A stretch of DNA of 64,000 nucleotides, from the NCBI GenBank assembly GCA_024653305.1, contig JANLFW010000003.1:41915-105914 (forward strand), given 5' to 3'. A program made the position numbers and the translations under genes. Numbering within the stretch: position 1 is the first letter of the stretch; each line of letters opens with the position of its first letter. The DNA comes from Candidatus Acetothermia bacterium. GTDB taxonomy: Bacteria; Bipolaricaulota; Bipolaricaulia; Bipolaricaulales; Bipolaricaulaceae. Of the stretch, positions 50,850 through 59,830 are shown one piece after another. Under the pieces are notes generated by a model, which was not told the DNA's origin, made no database searches, and saw only the letters and a list, made by a program, of their open reading frames with translations.

Positions 50850-52463
50850 ATGAGAAAGGGCGCTTTAGGGGTGGCGTTTCTCTTGGTTTTGGCCCTGGGC
50901 AGCGCGGGCTTCACCTGGGCCCAGGAGAGCCTCCTCGTGGTGATCAACGAGTTTGGCCAAGGGAAGGCCTATGGGAACGGGGAGTGGGTGGAGCTCGTGG
51001 TGGTGGGGACTGGCCCCTGTTCTTCGGTGGATATGCGCGGTTGGGTCTTCCGCGACCAGCAGGGCGATACAGGTGGAGGAGTTCATTTTGTGTTTCAAAA
51101 TCAACCTGTCTGGGCATCCGTCCCTGCTGGCACTACAATTGTCGTTTACAATCCCGGCGCTACCGGCTATTTGCCCGACCACTTCCCTGCATATCCAGAC
51201 CATGACTTTGATGATTGCGTGGTGGTCCTTCCGGCCAACGCCAGCGGTTACTTCGATTTCAAGCGCTGGGATGGGCTTGGTAATCCAGGGGATTCGCTGG
51301 TCCTCCTCGATGATTCTGGAGGCACTGTGGACGGGATTTCTTATCGAAACGGGACAGGGCAAAACCCAGTGATCTCGAACGTTGGTTCCACAAAGGCGGC
51401 TTGGTATGCGGGTGATACGCAGTCCGGGGTGAACGACTCTGCGAACTGGGTTGTCGGGGGCGATGGGCCTGGCGGCTCCACCCCGGGGGCTGGGAACACC
51501 CCCGAAAACACCGGTTGGATTCAAGGCCTTCGGCCCAGTCCGGCCGTTTCGGTCTCGCCCACATCCCACGACTTCGGCGCGGTGGACGTGGGCGGGGAAA
51601 GCTCGCCCCTTGCGGTGACCGTGGCCAACACCGGCTGTGCGGCGCTTGTGGCGGGCACGATCACGCTCACCGGCCAGAACGCTGGGGAGTTCGAAATCCG
51701 GGATGACCAGTGCTCTGGGACAACCATCCCCGCCGGGGAATCCAGGACCTTCCAGGTGGTGTTCAAGCCCGCCTCGGCCGGCGCGAAGTCCGCCACCCTC
51801 GTTGTCCCCACCAGCGGTCCCGCTAACCCGACCGTCGGGGTGGCCCTTTCCGGGAGGGGGACCGCACTAAAAGGCGATGTGGATGGGGACGGGGCGATTG
51901 CCTTGGCCGACGTGCGACTGGCCAAGATGGCTGCGTACGGCCTCATCACCCTCACCCCCGAGCAGCGCCACCGGGCGGACGTGGACGACGATGGCGACGT
52001 GGATCTAGAAGATGCCGAGGCCACCCTCGCCGTGGCCCCCCTCACCGGCGGGGTGGGCGAGGAGGTGGCGGTCCCTATAACTGTGGTTGGGTTCCCGAAC
52101 GGGGTTGCAGGGCTTGCCGTGGGCACGGCCGGGCCCGGTGGGCACCTCGGGCTTCGCTACGACCCCACCCGATTCCAGGTGACCGGGGTCCAGGGCGCAA
52201 ACGGGTTCCAGGTCATGGCCACCTCCATCGACAACGTAAGCGGTGAAGTGCGTTTCGTGGTGGTGAACCCCACGGGAGGGGTGGACGAGGGCGACGTGGC
52301 GGTAATCGTGGGGACCCGGGTTGGGCCCGGCGATCCTGGTTTCGCCGTGAGCAAGGCCAACCTCCAGCTCGTGAACGCGGCGAACGCCCTTATCCCCGTG
52401 GGCGCTTACACCCTGAGCGTGGGCGGGGCGCCGTTGTACTACGTGGGGCGAGGCCAGCGATAA
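50850..52463 (+). CDS. Secreted multidomain surface protein with lamin-tail, ASH, dockerin-like and cohesin-like domains
   Basis: A 537-residue exported protein. Residues 1-24 are a signal peptide. Residues 28-220 look like a lamin-tail (LTD) domain (VINEFGQGKAYGNGEWVELV). Residues 231-338 are a choice-of-anchor/ASH domain (VSPTSHDFGAVDVGGESSPL, then FQVVFKPASAG). Residues 341-395 contain two calcium-loop repeats of dockerin type (GDVDGDGAIALADV and ADVDDDGDVDLEDA). Residues 400-530 look cohesin-like (RYDPTRFQVTGVQGANGF, then SGEVRFVVVNPTGG). No enzyme domain is present, so it is probably structural or adhesive. The stretch 51060-51400 is visibly less GC-rich than its surroundings. Confidence 0.72.
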   Translation: MRKGALGVAFLLVLALGSAGFTWAQESLLVVINEFGQGKAYGNGEWVELVVVGTGPCSSVDMRGWVFRDQQGDTGGGVHFVFQNQPVWASVPAGTTIVVYNPGATGYLPDHFPAYPDHDFDDCVVVLPANASGYFDFKRWDGLGNPGDSLVLLDDSGGTVDGISYRNGTGQNPVISNVGSTKAAWYAGDTQSGVNDSANWVVGGDGPGGSTPGAGNTPENTGWIQGLRPSPAVSVSPTSHDFGAVDVGGESSPLAVTVANTGCAALVAGTITLTGQNAGEFEIRDDQCSGTTIPAGESRTFQVVFKPASAGAKSATLVVPTSGPANPTVGVALSGRGTALKGDVDGDGAIALADVRLAKMAAYGLITLTPEQRHRADVDDDGDVDLEDAEATLAVAPLTGGVGEEVAVPITVVGFPNGVAGLAVGTAGPGGHLGLRYDPTRFQVTGVQGANGFQVMATSIDNVSGEVRFVVVNPTGGVDEGDVAVIVGTRVGPGDPGFAVSKANLQLVNAANALIPVGAYTLSVGGAPLYYVGRGQR

Positions 52464-52527
52464 ACATCGGCGCGGATGGGCCCTGCGGTAGGTAACGTCC
52501 ATGGAATCGTTAGAGCCATGGGGAGGT

Positions 52528-53868
52528 TCAAAGTCTGCTTAGTGCCTCCACAGGATCGAGCCGGGCCGCCCGCAGGGCGGGGTAAAGCCCAAAAGCAACT
52601 CCGACAAGGATGGAGAAGCCGAAGGCGACCCCGGCCGGGAGCGGAGAGAACGCAAACGGCCATCCCCCGAACCGGGTACCGAGCCAGGCCGCCACCCACC
52701 CCAACCCGAGGCCCACGAGCCCGCCGAGGACACAGATCAACACCGACTCGTTCAGGAACTGGCCAGAAATGTCTCGGGGACGCGCTCCCACCGCCATTCT
52801 GATCCCGATCTCCTGCGTCCGCTCCGCCACAGAGACGAGCATGATGTTCATGATCCCAATCCCCCCAACCAACAGGGAGATCGCGGCAATGCCCCCCAAC
52901 GTGAGCATCATGGTAGTGGTCGTCTGCTCGAACGTTTCCATGATCTCCTGGGGGATACGCACGTCAAACGGGGGCATCGCGGTCCGGGTTCGCCCCGCGC
53001 CGGTCGCCATCGGCGCCACCCCCACCCCCGTCGTCAACCCCGGCAAGCTCGGCACGCCCGGCAACCCGCCTCCCCGGAACTGGGTCCACTGGCCCGCAAC
53101 CTGGGACTGGCCCTGCTGGGAGGCGTAGACCATCCCGTTCAACAGCCCTTCGACCTGGGTGCCCGCTTCCTTCACGAGCGTTTCGCTTTTGGCCAGGACA
53201 ATGTAGGAGCTAATATAGGTGGAACCACCGAGGCTCTGGAGGGTCGTGATGGGAATGTAGACTTGGTCGTCTAGGTTTTGGTACCCTACTTGTCCCCGTT
53301 CCTGCATCACGCCCACCACCCAGAACGTCTCGCTCTCACCGTACAGGGAAAGGGTAAGCCTCGTCCCAATCGCCTCCTCACCGCGGAACAGGTCTTGGGC
53401 CACCTTGGCCCCGAGGACGATCGACTTCTTGCGGTTCTCATCCATGGGGTGGAGGAAGCGGCCTTGGACCGGGTAGTAGTCGAAGATCTCAGCGTATTCA
53501 GGCGTCGTCCCGATCACGCCAACGGGCCAGGTGGACCCTCCCGCCAAGATCACCTCCCCCGACGCTCGGCTGACGGGGGCAGCACCGGACACAGCAGAGA
53601 GCGACCGGAACTCGGCGGAGATGTCCTCGGTGAACGTCCTTCTCGCCCGGCTGTCCTCGATGGCGTTGGGACGGATGGTCACGTTCACGGTCCGCATCCC
53701 CAGGCCCGCGATCTGGCTGGTGATCTGCGAGGTGGCCCCCTCCAGCATGGACACAATGGCCACCACCGCCCCGACCCCGATCACCACCCCCAAGATCGAA
53801 AGCCCGGTGCGAAGCTTGTGGGCCGAAAGAGCAGCCAAGGCGCTGCGCAGCACCTCAACCCAATCCAC
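52528..53868 (-). CDS. MacB-type ABC transporter permease
   Basis: A 446-residue membrane protein. The N-terminal helix (about 20-45, LRTGLSILGVVIGVGAVVAI) is followed by the MacB core domain in the periplasm and three helices after about residue 315 (GGIAAISLLVGGIGIMNIML, then VSVAERTQEIGIRMAVGARP). The periplasmic part has a glycine- and proline-rich insertion (GGGLPGVPSLPGLTTGVG). It works with the ATPase, adaptor and TolC-like genes upstream; the ATPase gene overlaps its start by 14 nt. Confidence 0.9.
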   Translation of the reverse strand: MDWVEVLRSALAALSAHKLRTGLSILGVVIGVGAVVAIVSMLEGATSQITSQIAGLGMRTVNVTIRPNAIEDSRARRTFTEDISAEFRSLSAVSGAAPVSRASGEVILAGGSTWPVGVIGTTPEYAEIFDYYPVQGRFLHPMDENRKKSIVLGAKVAQDLFRGEEAIGTRLTLSLYGESETFWVVGVMQERGQVGYQNLDDQVYIPITTLQSLGGSTYISSYIVLAKSETLVKEAGTQVEGLLNGMVYASQQGQSQVAGQWTQFRGGGLPGVPSLPGLTTGVGVAPMATGAGRTRTAMPPFDVRIPQEIMETFEQTTTTMMLTLGGIAAISLLVGGIGIMNIMLVSVAERTQEIGIRMAVGARPRDISGQFLNESVLICVLGGLVGLGLGWVAAWLGTRFGGWPFAFSPLPAGVAFGFSILVGVAFGLYPALRAARLDPVEALSRL

Positions 53869-54547
53869 CGGTATCCTCCTCGATCTCCCCGTCCCTCATG
53901 CGGATCTGGCGCTTGGCGTAGGCCGCCACCTCGGGCGCGTGCGTCACCACGACCACGGTTCGCCCGTCCGCGTTCAAGGAGCTGAAAACCTTGAGCACGT
54001 CGTGCCCGGTCTTGGTGTCCAGATTCCCGGTCGGCTCGTCGGCCAAGAGCACTTTCGGTTCGTTCACCAAGGCCCGGGCAATCGCAACCCGCTGGTGTTC
54101 TCCTCCCGAGAGCTGGGTGGGCCGATGCCGTGCCCGGTGCGCCAGTCCCACGGCCTGCAAGCACTCAAGTGCCCTCACCCGCCTCTCCCTCCGCTTCACC
54201 CCAGCATAGACCAGCGGCAGTTCCACGTTCTCCAAGGCCGTGGCGTAGGGGAGGAGGTAGAACCGCTGAAACACGAACCCTACGTTGCGGCTGCGCACGC
54301 GCGCGAGCTCGTTCCGGGAAAGGCTGGACACCTCCTCCCCTTCCACGAGCACCCGTCCCTGCGTGGGCCGATCGAGGCACCCCAGGATGTGGAGCAAGGT
54401 GGACTTCCCCGACCCGGAAGGGCCGATGACCGCGGTGAACTCCCGTTCCCGAACGACGAGGTCGACCCCCCGCAGGGCCCACACCTCCGTTTCCCCAAGG
54501 CGGTAGACCTTCTTCACCCCTTCGAGGACGATGAGCGGTCCCGTCAT
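53855..54547 (-). CDS. MacB/LolD-type ABC transporter ATPase
   Basis: A 230-residue ATPase. Walker A is GPSGSGKSTLL, the signature QLSGGEHQRVAIA, and Walker B VLLADEPTGNLD, the GNLD ending being typical for MacB/LolD. The frame is open to 54751, but the ATG at 54547 overlaps the adaptor stop (ATGA) and gives the normal length. It powers the permease encoded next by mechanotransmission rather than substrate import. Confidence 0.92.
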   Translation of the reverse strand: MTGPLIVLEGVKKVYRLGETEVWALRGVDLVVREREFTAVIGPSGSGKSTLLHILGCLDRPTQGRVLVEGEEVSSLSRNELARVRSRNVGFVFQRFYLLPYATALENVELPLVYAGVKRRERRVRALECLQAVGLAHRARHRPTQLSGGEHQRVAIARALVNEPKVLLADEPTGNLDTKTGHDVLKVFSSLNADGRTVVVVTHAPEVAAYAKRQIRMRDGEIEEDTGGLG

Positions 54548-55557
54548 GGTGATCGGGGAGCAGCCCTGCCGGCGGGGCGAGCCGCGTCGGTGGGCGCCGG
54601 TTGCAGCGCCTCCCTGGCCTGCGCGGGATAGAGCAGGACCTCCTCCCCCTCCTCCAGCCCGGCCTTGATCTCGGCGTACAGCTCCGAAACCACGCCCACT
54701 TCCACTGGCCTGAGCGTGGCCGTCCCATCCTTCACCACCGCCACGCCCCAACGCTGTGGAAGCTGCATCAGCGCGCTCACCGGGACCCGCAGCACCCCCC
54801 GCGCCTCGGCCGTGACGATGTCGACTTTAACCGAAAACCCCGGCAGAATTGCAGAAGTGGGGTTTGAGATCCTCAGGACTGCCGGAACCACTTTCCCCCC
54901 ACCGCTCTTGACCGCTTGAAGCCCCACCCGGACAACCTCCGCCGTCCAGGCCCGGCCGGAAACGGCGTCGAATGTGGCTTGGCCTCGCTGGCCCACGGCC
55001 AGCTGGCGGACATCGAGCTCGCTGACCTCGATCGCGATGAACAGAGCGGTGGTGTCCAGCACGGATACCCGGTACTGCCCGGCGCTCTTCTCCACCCGGG
55101 CCACGATCCCCCGGAAGGGCGCGCGGATGGTGGTCGTCTCGTAGTTCGCAGTGGCGATCTTGTATTCCAGCTCCTTCTCCCGGATCGTCGAGGGTACGCC
55201 CGCCGCACGTGCCTCGGCCAGCGTCCGCTCGGCCCGCAGCAGGGCCAGCTCTTCTTGTGTTGAGTCTAGCACCGCCAAGATTTGGCCTTTCTCAACTGCG
55301 TCGCCTTCCGATACCCTAAGCTCGACGAGCTTCCCCTCCTGGAAGGTGAAGGTGGCCTCATCGTTGGGGATGACCTCCCCAACCACGGTCAGCATTTGCA
55401 GGATGTCCCCCCGCTCCACCCGTACAGTGGGCCCGAGGGACTGGCTTTGCGGCGTGTTTCCATCGCGGTTCGTCCACCGCTGCCAGCCGTACCACCCTAC
55501 TCCGGCGGCCAAGAGAACCAAGACAATGCCTCCTGCCCACTTCCAGCGCTTTCTCAT
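54544..55557 (-). CDS. MacA/HlyD-type periplasmic adaptor protein
   Basis: A 337-residue membrane fusion protein that links the inner-membrane transporter to an outer-membrane channel. One helix lies at residues 8-24. The split lipoyl domain is formed by GKLVELRVSEGDAVEKGQIL and TTIRAPFRGIVARVEKSAGQ, with a short helical hairpin between them (about 100-135). Beta-barrel and membrane-proximal domains follow. The start at 55557 overlaps the TolC-like stop. Confidence 0.9.
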   Translation of the reverse strand: MRKRWKWAGGIVLVLLAAGVGWYGWQRWTNRDGNTPQSQSLGPTVRVERGDILQMLTVVGEVIPNDEATFTFQEGKLVELRVSEGDAVEKGQILAVLDSTQEELALLRAERTLAEARAAGVPSTIREKELEYKIATANYETTTIRAPFRGIVARVEKSAGQYRVSVLDTTALFIAIEVSELDVRQLAVGQRGQATFDAVSGRAWTAEVVRVGLQAVKSGGGKVVPAVLRISNPTSAILPGFSVKVDIVTAEARGVLRVPVSALMQLPQRWGVAVVKDGTATLRPVEVGVVSELYAEIKAGLEEGEEVLLYPAQAREALQPAPTDAARPAGRAAPRSP

Positions 55558-56936
55558 GGCAGGATCTCCTCCCAACCAACCTTCAACCCCAGGATCTGCC
55601 GATGGCGGAGATAGGCAAGGACCAAATTGAACACCCTTTGCTCCCGATCTCTCTCGAAACCTCGCTTTCTCAACTGGAAATCCTCCCATTCATCCACGCT
55701 AATCACATCGGCCTCCAGCTTCTCGCGCATGATCGTTTCCTCCAAATCCCACTTGGCCTCCTCCAGTTGAAGGAGTTCGAGATCTTCCAGGGCCTGCTGC
55801 AGTGCGGTTTTCTGGTTCCAGATGGCCTTCATGGCCTCCTGTTCGGCGACTTCGAGACGTGCCTGGGCTAACTCCACCGAGGCTTGAGCCAGCTTAAGTT
55901 GCGACGGGCGCTCCGGGGAAAACAGGTTGAAGAGGAAGGTCAACCCTATCCCCCACTCCATCTCATTCCCCGGCCTCAACCCGGCGCTGAGGGACACCAC
56001 AGGCAGGGCAGCCGCCTGTGTGGCGCGGAGCTGCCGCTCAGCATTGTCCAAGGCATCCTGGGCCCTCTGCACATTTCCGTTCGCCTGAACGGCTTCCCAA
56101 GGGATATCCAATGCCAGGAGCTCCTTGGCCCTGGCCAAAATCTCGTCCACCGAAAGCTCGGGAGGGACAAGCTCATACTCCCCTTCGATCCCGAGCAAGG
56201 CCTTGAACTCACCCCTGGCTAGAGCGTATTCGGATGACCGCTTTCGAAACGTGATCTCTGCTTCCTTGACGGCTAATTCCGCCTCCAAACGGTCGAGGGC
56301 CCCCGCCAAACCGGCTTTTACCCTCTCGGTGACCCCGGCCAATCGGGCTTGGGCCGTGGACAATTTGGCCTCCGCCAGAGCCACCGCAGCCTCTTTCGCG
56401 AGGAGCTCACTGAATCGCCCGATCACTTCTAGCGCTACCTTGTTCTTCGTCTGCTCAAGCGCGTCCTCGGCCGACCTCACGCTCTCCTCGCGCAACTCCA
56501 CCTGGTTGGGGGACAGCGCGGCGACGGGGTCATAGCGGTAGGAGAAGGAAAGCTCCCAGGACATTGACAAGGTGCCCGTGGCCCAATTGAAGGCCGGACT
56601 TAGGCTGAAGGATAAATCCGCACCCCTGAAGGGCGCTAGCTCCATGGACAGCTGCCCCTGCGCGGTCCCTGGAAACCCATCCCTGGGGGAGAGGCTAAAC
56701 GGCTGGACCTGAAACCTCACTTGCGGGAGGAAAACCTTGGCCGCCGCAAGTTCTAGCTGAGCCATCGTGAGGTTCAGTTCCGCCTCCCAAACTTCCGAGC
56801 TATTGCCGAGTGCCAGCGTGATGGCCTGGCCCAAGGTCAGGGGTGAAGGCTGGGGTGCCGACAATGCGCCACTCCAAACCCCGAGACAGACCACAGCGAG
56901 GGAAAGACCGACGCGCCTCTTCACCATTGCAACCAT
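55554..56936 (-). CDS. TolC-family outer-membrane channel protein
   Basis: A protein of about 460 residues with a signal peptide (VKRRVGLSLAVVCLGVWSGA) and the two-repeat coiled-coil layout of TolC: LTLGQAITLALGNSSEVWEA at the start, long heptad helices (for example LAEAKLSTAQARLAGVTERV), and a second repeat from about residue 320. The strands of the barrel lie between. The true start may be the second ATG at 56927, since a TAGGAT box then sits 7 nt before it. This is the first gene of the efflux operon, and its presence implies an outer membrane. Confidence 0.88.
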   Translation of the reverse strand: MVAMVKRRVGLSLAVVCLGVWSGALSAPQPSPLTLGQAITLALGNSSEVWEAELNLTMAQLELAAAKVFLPQVRFQVQPFSLSPRDGFPGTAQGQLSMELAPFRGADLSFSLSPAFNWATGTLSMSWELSFSYRYDPVAALSPNQVELREESVRSAEDALEQTKNKVALEVIGRFSELLAKEAAVALAEAKLSTAQARLAGVTERVKAGLAGALDRLEAELAVKEAEITFRKRSSEYALARGEFKALLGIEGEYELVPPELSVDEILARAKELLALDIPWEAVQANGNVQRAQDALDNAERQLRATQAAALPVVSLSAGLRPGNEMEWGIGLTFLFNLFSPERPSQLKLAQASVELAQARLEVAEQEAMKAIWNQKTALQQALEDLELLQLEEAKWDLEETIMREKLEADVISVDEWEDFQLRKRGFERDREQRVFNLVLAYLRHRQILGLKVGWEEILP

Positions 56937-57500
56937 CCTAATCGGGAACGGCCAAACGGACCAGGACATGTGAACAAGCGGCCATTCAGGGGCAAGGAAA
57001 TGGCAATCCCTCTGGTAGGGAAGTATCTTCCCCCCTGGTATGGACCCAGCCTGGTCGTTCATCTGCAAGAGCCGAACCGCGCTTTACCAACGGGACCGCC
57101 TTGCCTCGCAATCCGAAGGACCCCGGGTGTCCGCCTTCCCACCCGATCTCGCAGCGCAGCCGGCTCTCCCGATACCGGCCCCCTGTCCGCTGCGCTTCCC
57201 TTCCGAGCGCCCCAATCTAAGGAGCGGACCTGTCCGCGGAGATCCCGACCGGGGGTCCGGCCGGCGCCCCTTGTCTCAACTGAGCAAGCCTCAGCGCTCC
57301 ACAGCCCGCGCCCATCGAGATCGTCGTTGCGGTGCTCCGTACAGCACCGTTAACAGGCGGCAATGCAGAATCCATAGAGCAGCGGTGGAGATTCTGTAGA
57401 GATCCAAGGAGAGGGAACGCCCACGCCTGAGGTTGCCCGCCTGACGGGACAATCCACCCTCTCCTCCGGTACAATCCGGCCTCGGAGGAGGGGATGGCTA
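56937..57500. other. Intergenic region with only promoter-like signals
   Basis: About 560 bp between the efflux operon and the molybdenum hydroxylase gene. I see no coding sequence with family resemblance, no RNA gene and no long repeat. TACAAT at 57470-57475 followed by GGAGGAGG at 57484-57491 is a likely -10 box and ribosome binding site for the gene at 57501. Confidence 0.5.
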
Positions 57501-59825
57501 GTGGCTCGGGTCAAGGCCCCCGTGGAGGAAGCGGAGCAGGTGGTGGGGAAGGCCGCGCCGCGCCTGGATGCCGAGGCGAAGGTGCGGGGCCAGGCCAGGT
57601 ACGCCGACGACCTCGCCTTCCCCGGCATGCTCTACGGAAAGGCCATCCGCTCCGACCGCCCCCACGCCCGCATCCTCCGGCTTGACCTATCCCAGGTCGC
57701 CGCCCACCCCAAGGTGGCCTGTCTGGTCACGCCCAAGGACATCCCCGGGGAGAACGTCGTCCCCATCATCTACCGGGACATGCCCCTCCTTGCCAATGGG
57801 GTCGTGCGGTACGTGGGCGAGCCGATCGCCCTCCTGGCCGCGGAGACCCGGGAAGCGGCGGAGGAGGCGGCGGCCCTGGCCCAGGTGGCCTACGAGGACC
57901 TCCCGGCCGTGTTCGACCCCCTCGAGGCGATCCGCCCCAGCGCCCCCCAGGTGGCCGTCCCCGCGGCCGCCGAAGGGGGCAACGTCTTCAACCACATGGT
58001 CATCCGCAAAGGGGATGTGGAGCGCGGGTTCGCCGAGGCCGATGTGGTCGTGGAGGGGGAGTACCGGGTCGGCTACCAGGAGCACGCCTACCTCGAGCCG
58101 CAAGGGGTGATCGCCGTCCCCGAGGATGGCGGGATAACCGTCTATGGGACGCTCCAGTGCCCATTCTACGTGCAGAACGCGGTGGCCGCCGTGATGGGGT
58201 TTCCCCTCGCCAAGGTCCGCATCGTCCAGACCGCCACCGGCGGCGGGTTCGGCGGGAAGGAGGATGTGCCCAGCCATCTCGCGGCCATGGCCGCGGTGCT
58301 CGCCTGGAAGGCGGGCCGGCCGGTGAAGCTCGTCCTCCCCCGAGATGAGGACATCGCCACCACCTCCAAGCGCCATCCCGGGCTCGTCCGCTACCGCACC
58401 GGGGCCAAGCGGGACGGGACCCTGACCGCGGTCGAGGTGGAGTTCTACTACAACGCTGGCGCGTACCAGACCCTGTCCTCGGCGGTGCTGTGGCGGGGGC
58501 TCATCCATGCTGCTGGCCCATACCGGATCCCTCACGTGAAGGTGGACGGGTACTCTGTGGCCACGAACACCGTCCCCTGCGGGGCGTTTCGCGGGTTCGG
58601 CTCGCCCCAGGTCATCTTCGCCCACGAGTCCCAGATGGACGAGCTCGCCCGGGAACTGGGGATGGACCCGCTCGCGCTTCGGCGCAAGAACGCCCTCCGG
58701 GTGGGGGACGAGACGGCCACCGGGCAGCGGCTCACCGAATCCGTAGGGCTCCCGGAGGCCATCGGCCGGGCCCGGGAGCTCTCCCGCTGGGACGAACTCC
58801 AGGATGAGGTGGCCGCGTTCAACGCCCAGGACCGGTTCCGCCGCCGCGGGCTGGGCGCCTCCACGGTGATGTACGGGGTGGGCATGGGCGCAAAAGCCCC
58901 GCTCCTCGATAAGGCCGGGGCGTACCTCAAGCTCGAGGCGGACGGCTCGGTGACCCTGGCCGTGGGAACCACGGAGATGGGCCAAGGGGCCCAGACCGTC
59001 CTTGCCCAGATCGCCGCCGAGGGCCTCGGCGTCCCGCTCGCCTCGGTTCAGGTCGCCCCGGTGGACACGTCCCGGGTGCCGGACTCCGGGCCCACCGTGG
59101 CCTCCCGCACCACCACCGTCCAAGGGATGGCCGTCCTCGACGCGGCTGAGAAGCTCCGGGCCCGCATCGTCGAGGCCGCGATGGAGATGCTCGGCTGTCC
59201 CAAGGTCGTCCCCGGCGACGCCCGCTTCCACGATGCGCGGGATCCAACCCGCTCGGTCTCCCTGGCCGAAATCGCCCGCTGGATGTGGGCCCACAACTGG
59301 GACATGGCCGCCTCCGGTTGGGCCGAGGCCCGGCCGGTGGATTGGGACGCCAAGACCGGCCTTGGCAACGCGTATTTCGTGTACGCCTACGCCTGCCACA
59401 TCGCCGAGGTGGAGGTGGATCTCCTCACCGGGGAGGCCCGGGTGACCCGGTTCTGGGCGGTACACGACTCCGGGAAGATCGTGAACCCGGACACGGCCCG
59501 GGGCCAGGTGATCGGAGGGATCGCCCAGGGGATCGGGTACGCCCTGATGGAGGAGCTCCCGGCCGAGGAGGGGCGGATCCTGTACCCCACGTTCACCGCT
59601 TACCACATCCCCACGGCGATGGACATGCCGGATGAGCTCGTGGTCGAGTTCGTCGAGGCCTCATACTCAGGGGGGCCGTTCGGGGCCAAGGGCCTCGGGG
59701 AGGTTCCGCTGATGGCCTCCCACGCCGCGGTGGCGAATGCGCTCTCGGCGGCCACAGGAACGCGCCTCCGCGCCTATCCGGCGACGCCGGAGCGGGTGCT
59801 GGACCTCATCGGCCGCGGCGCATAA
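57501..59825 (+). CDS. Xanthine dehydrogenase-family molybdopterin-binding large subunit
   Basis: A 774-residue molybdenum hydroxylase subunit that oxidises an N-heterocycle or aldehyde using water. The N-terminal a/b-hammerhead domain begins at DAEAKVRGQARYADD. Cofactor-binding motifs include TATGGGFGGKEDV, GAFRGFGSPQ, and GTTEMGQGAQT. The active-site glutamate is in GAKGLGEVPLM near the C-terminus. The GTG at 57501, 9 nt after GGAGGAGG, is the best start. Neither the FAD nor the 2Fe-2S subunit lies beside it, so its electron partners are elsewhere. Neighbour genes suggest purine or related heterocycles as substrate. Confidence 0.9.
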   Translation: MARVKAPVEEAEQVVGKAAPRLDAEAKVRGQARYADDLAFPGMLYGKAIRSDRPHARILRLDLSQVAAHPKVACLVTPKDIPGENVVPIIYRDMPLLANGVVRYVGEPIALLAAETREAAEEAAALAQVAYEDLPAVFDPLEAIRPSAPQVAVPAAAEGGNVFNHMVIRKGDVERGFAEADVVVEGEYRVGYQEHAYLEPQGVIAVPEDGGITVYGTLQCPFYVQNAVAAVMGFPLAKVRIVQTATGGGFGGKEDVPSHLAAMAAVLAWKAGRPVKLVLPRDEDIATTSKRHPGLVRYRTGAKRDGTLTAVEVEFYYNAGAYQTLSSAVLWRGLIHAAGPYRIPHVKVDGYSVATNTVPCGAFRGFGSPQVIFAHESQMDELARELGMDPLALRRKNALRVGDETATGQRLTESVGLPEAIGRARELSRWDELQDEVAAFNAQDRFRRRGLGASTVMYGVGMGAKAPLLDKAGAYLKLEADGSVTLAVGTTEMGQGAQTVLAQIAAEGLGVPLASVQVAPVDTSRVPDSGPTVASRTTTVQGMAVLDAAEKLRARIVEAAMEMLGCPKVVPGDARFHDARDPTRSVSLAEIARWMWAHNWDMAASGWAEARPVDWDAKTGLGNAYFVYAYACHIAEVEVDLLTGEARVTRFWAVHDSGKIVNPDTARGQVIGGIAQGIGYALMEELPAEEGRILYPTFTAYHIPTAMDMPDELVVEFVEASYSGGPFGAKGLGEVPLMASHAAVANALSAATGTRLRAYPATPERVLDLIGRGA

Positions 59826-59830
59826 CCGAC

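Noticed and set aside
57040..57399. Plus-strand reading frame of 119 codons in the 57 kb intergenic region
   Set aside because: Low-complexity Arg/Pro/Ser-rich translation, no start signal and no family resemblance; overlapping frames on both strands look equally random.
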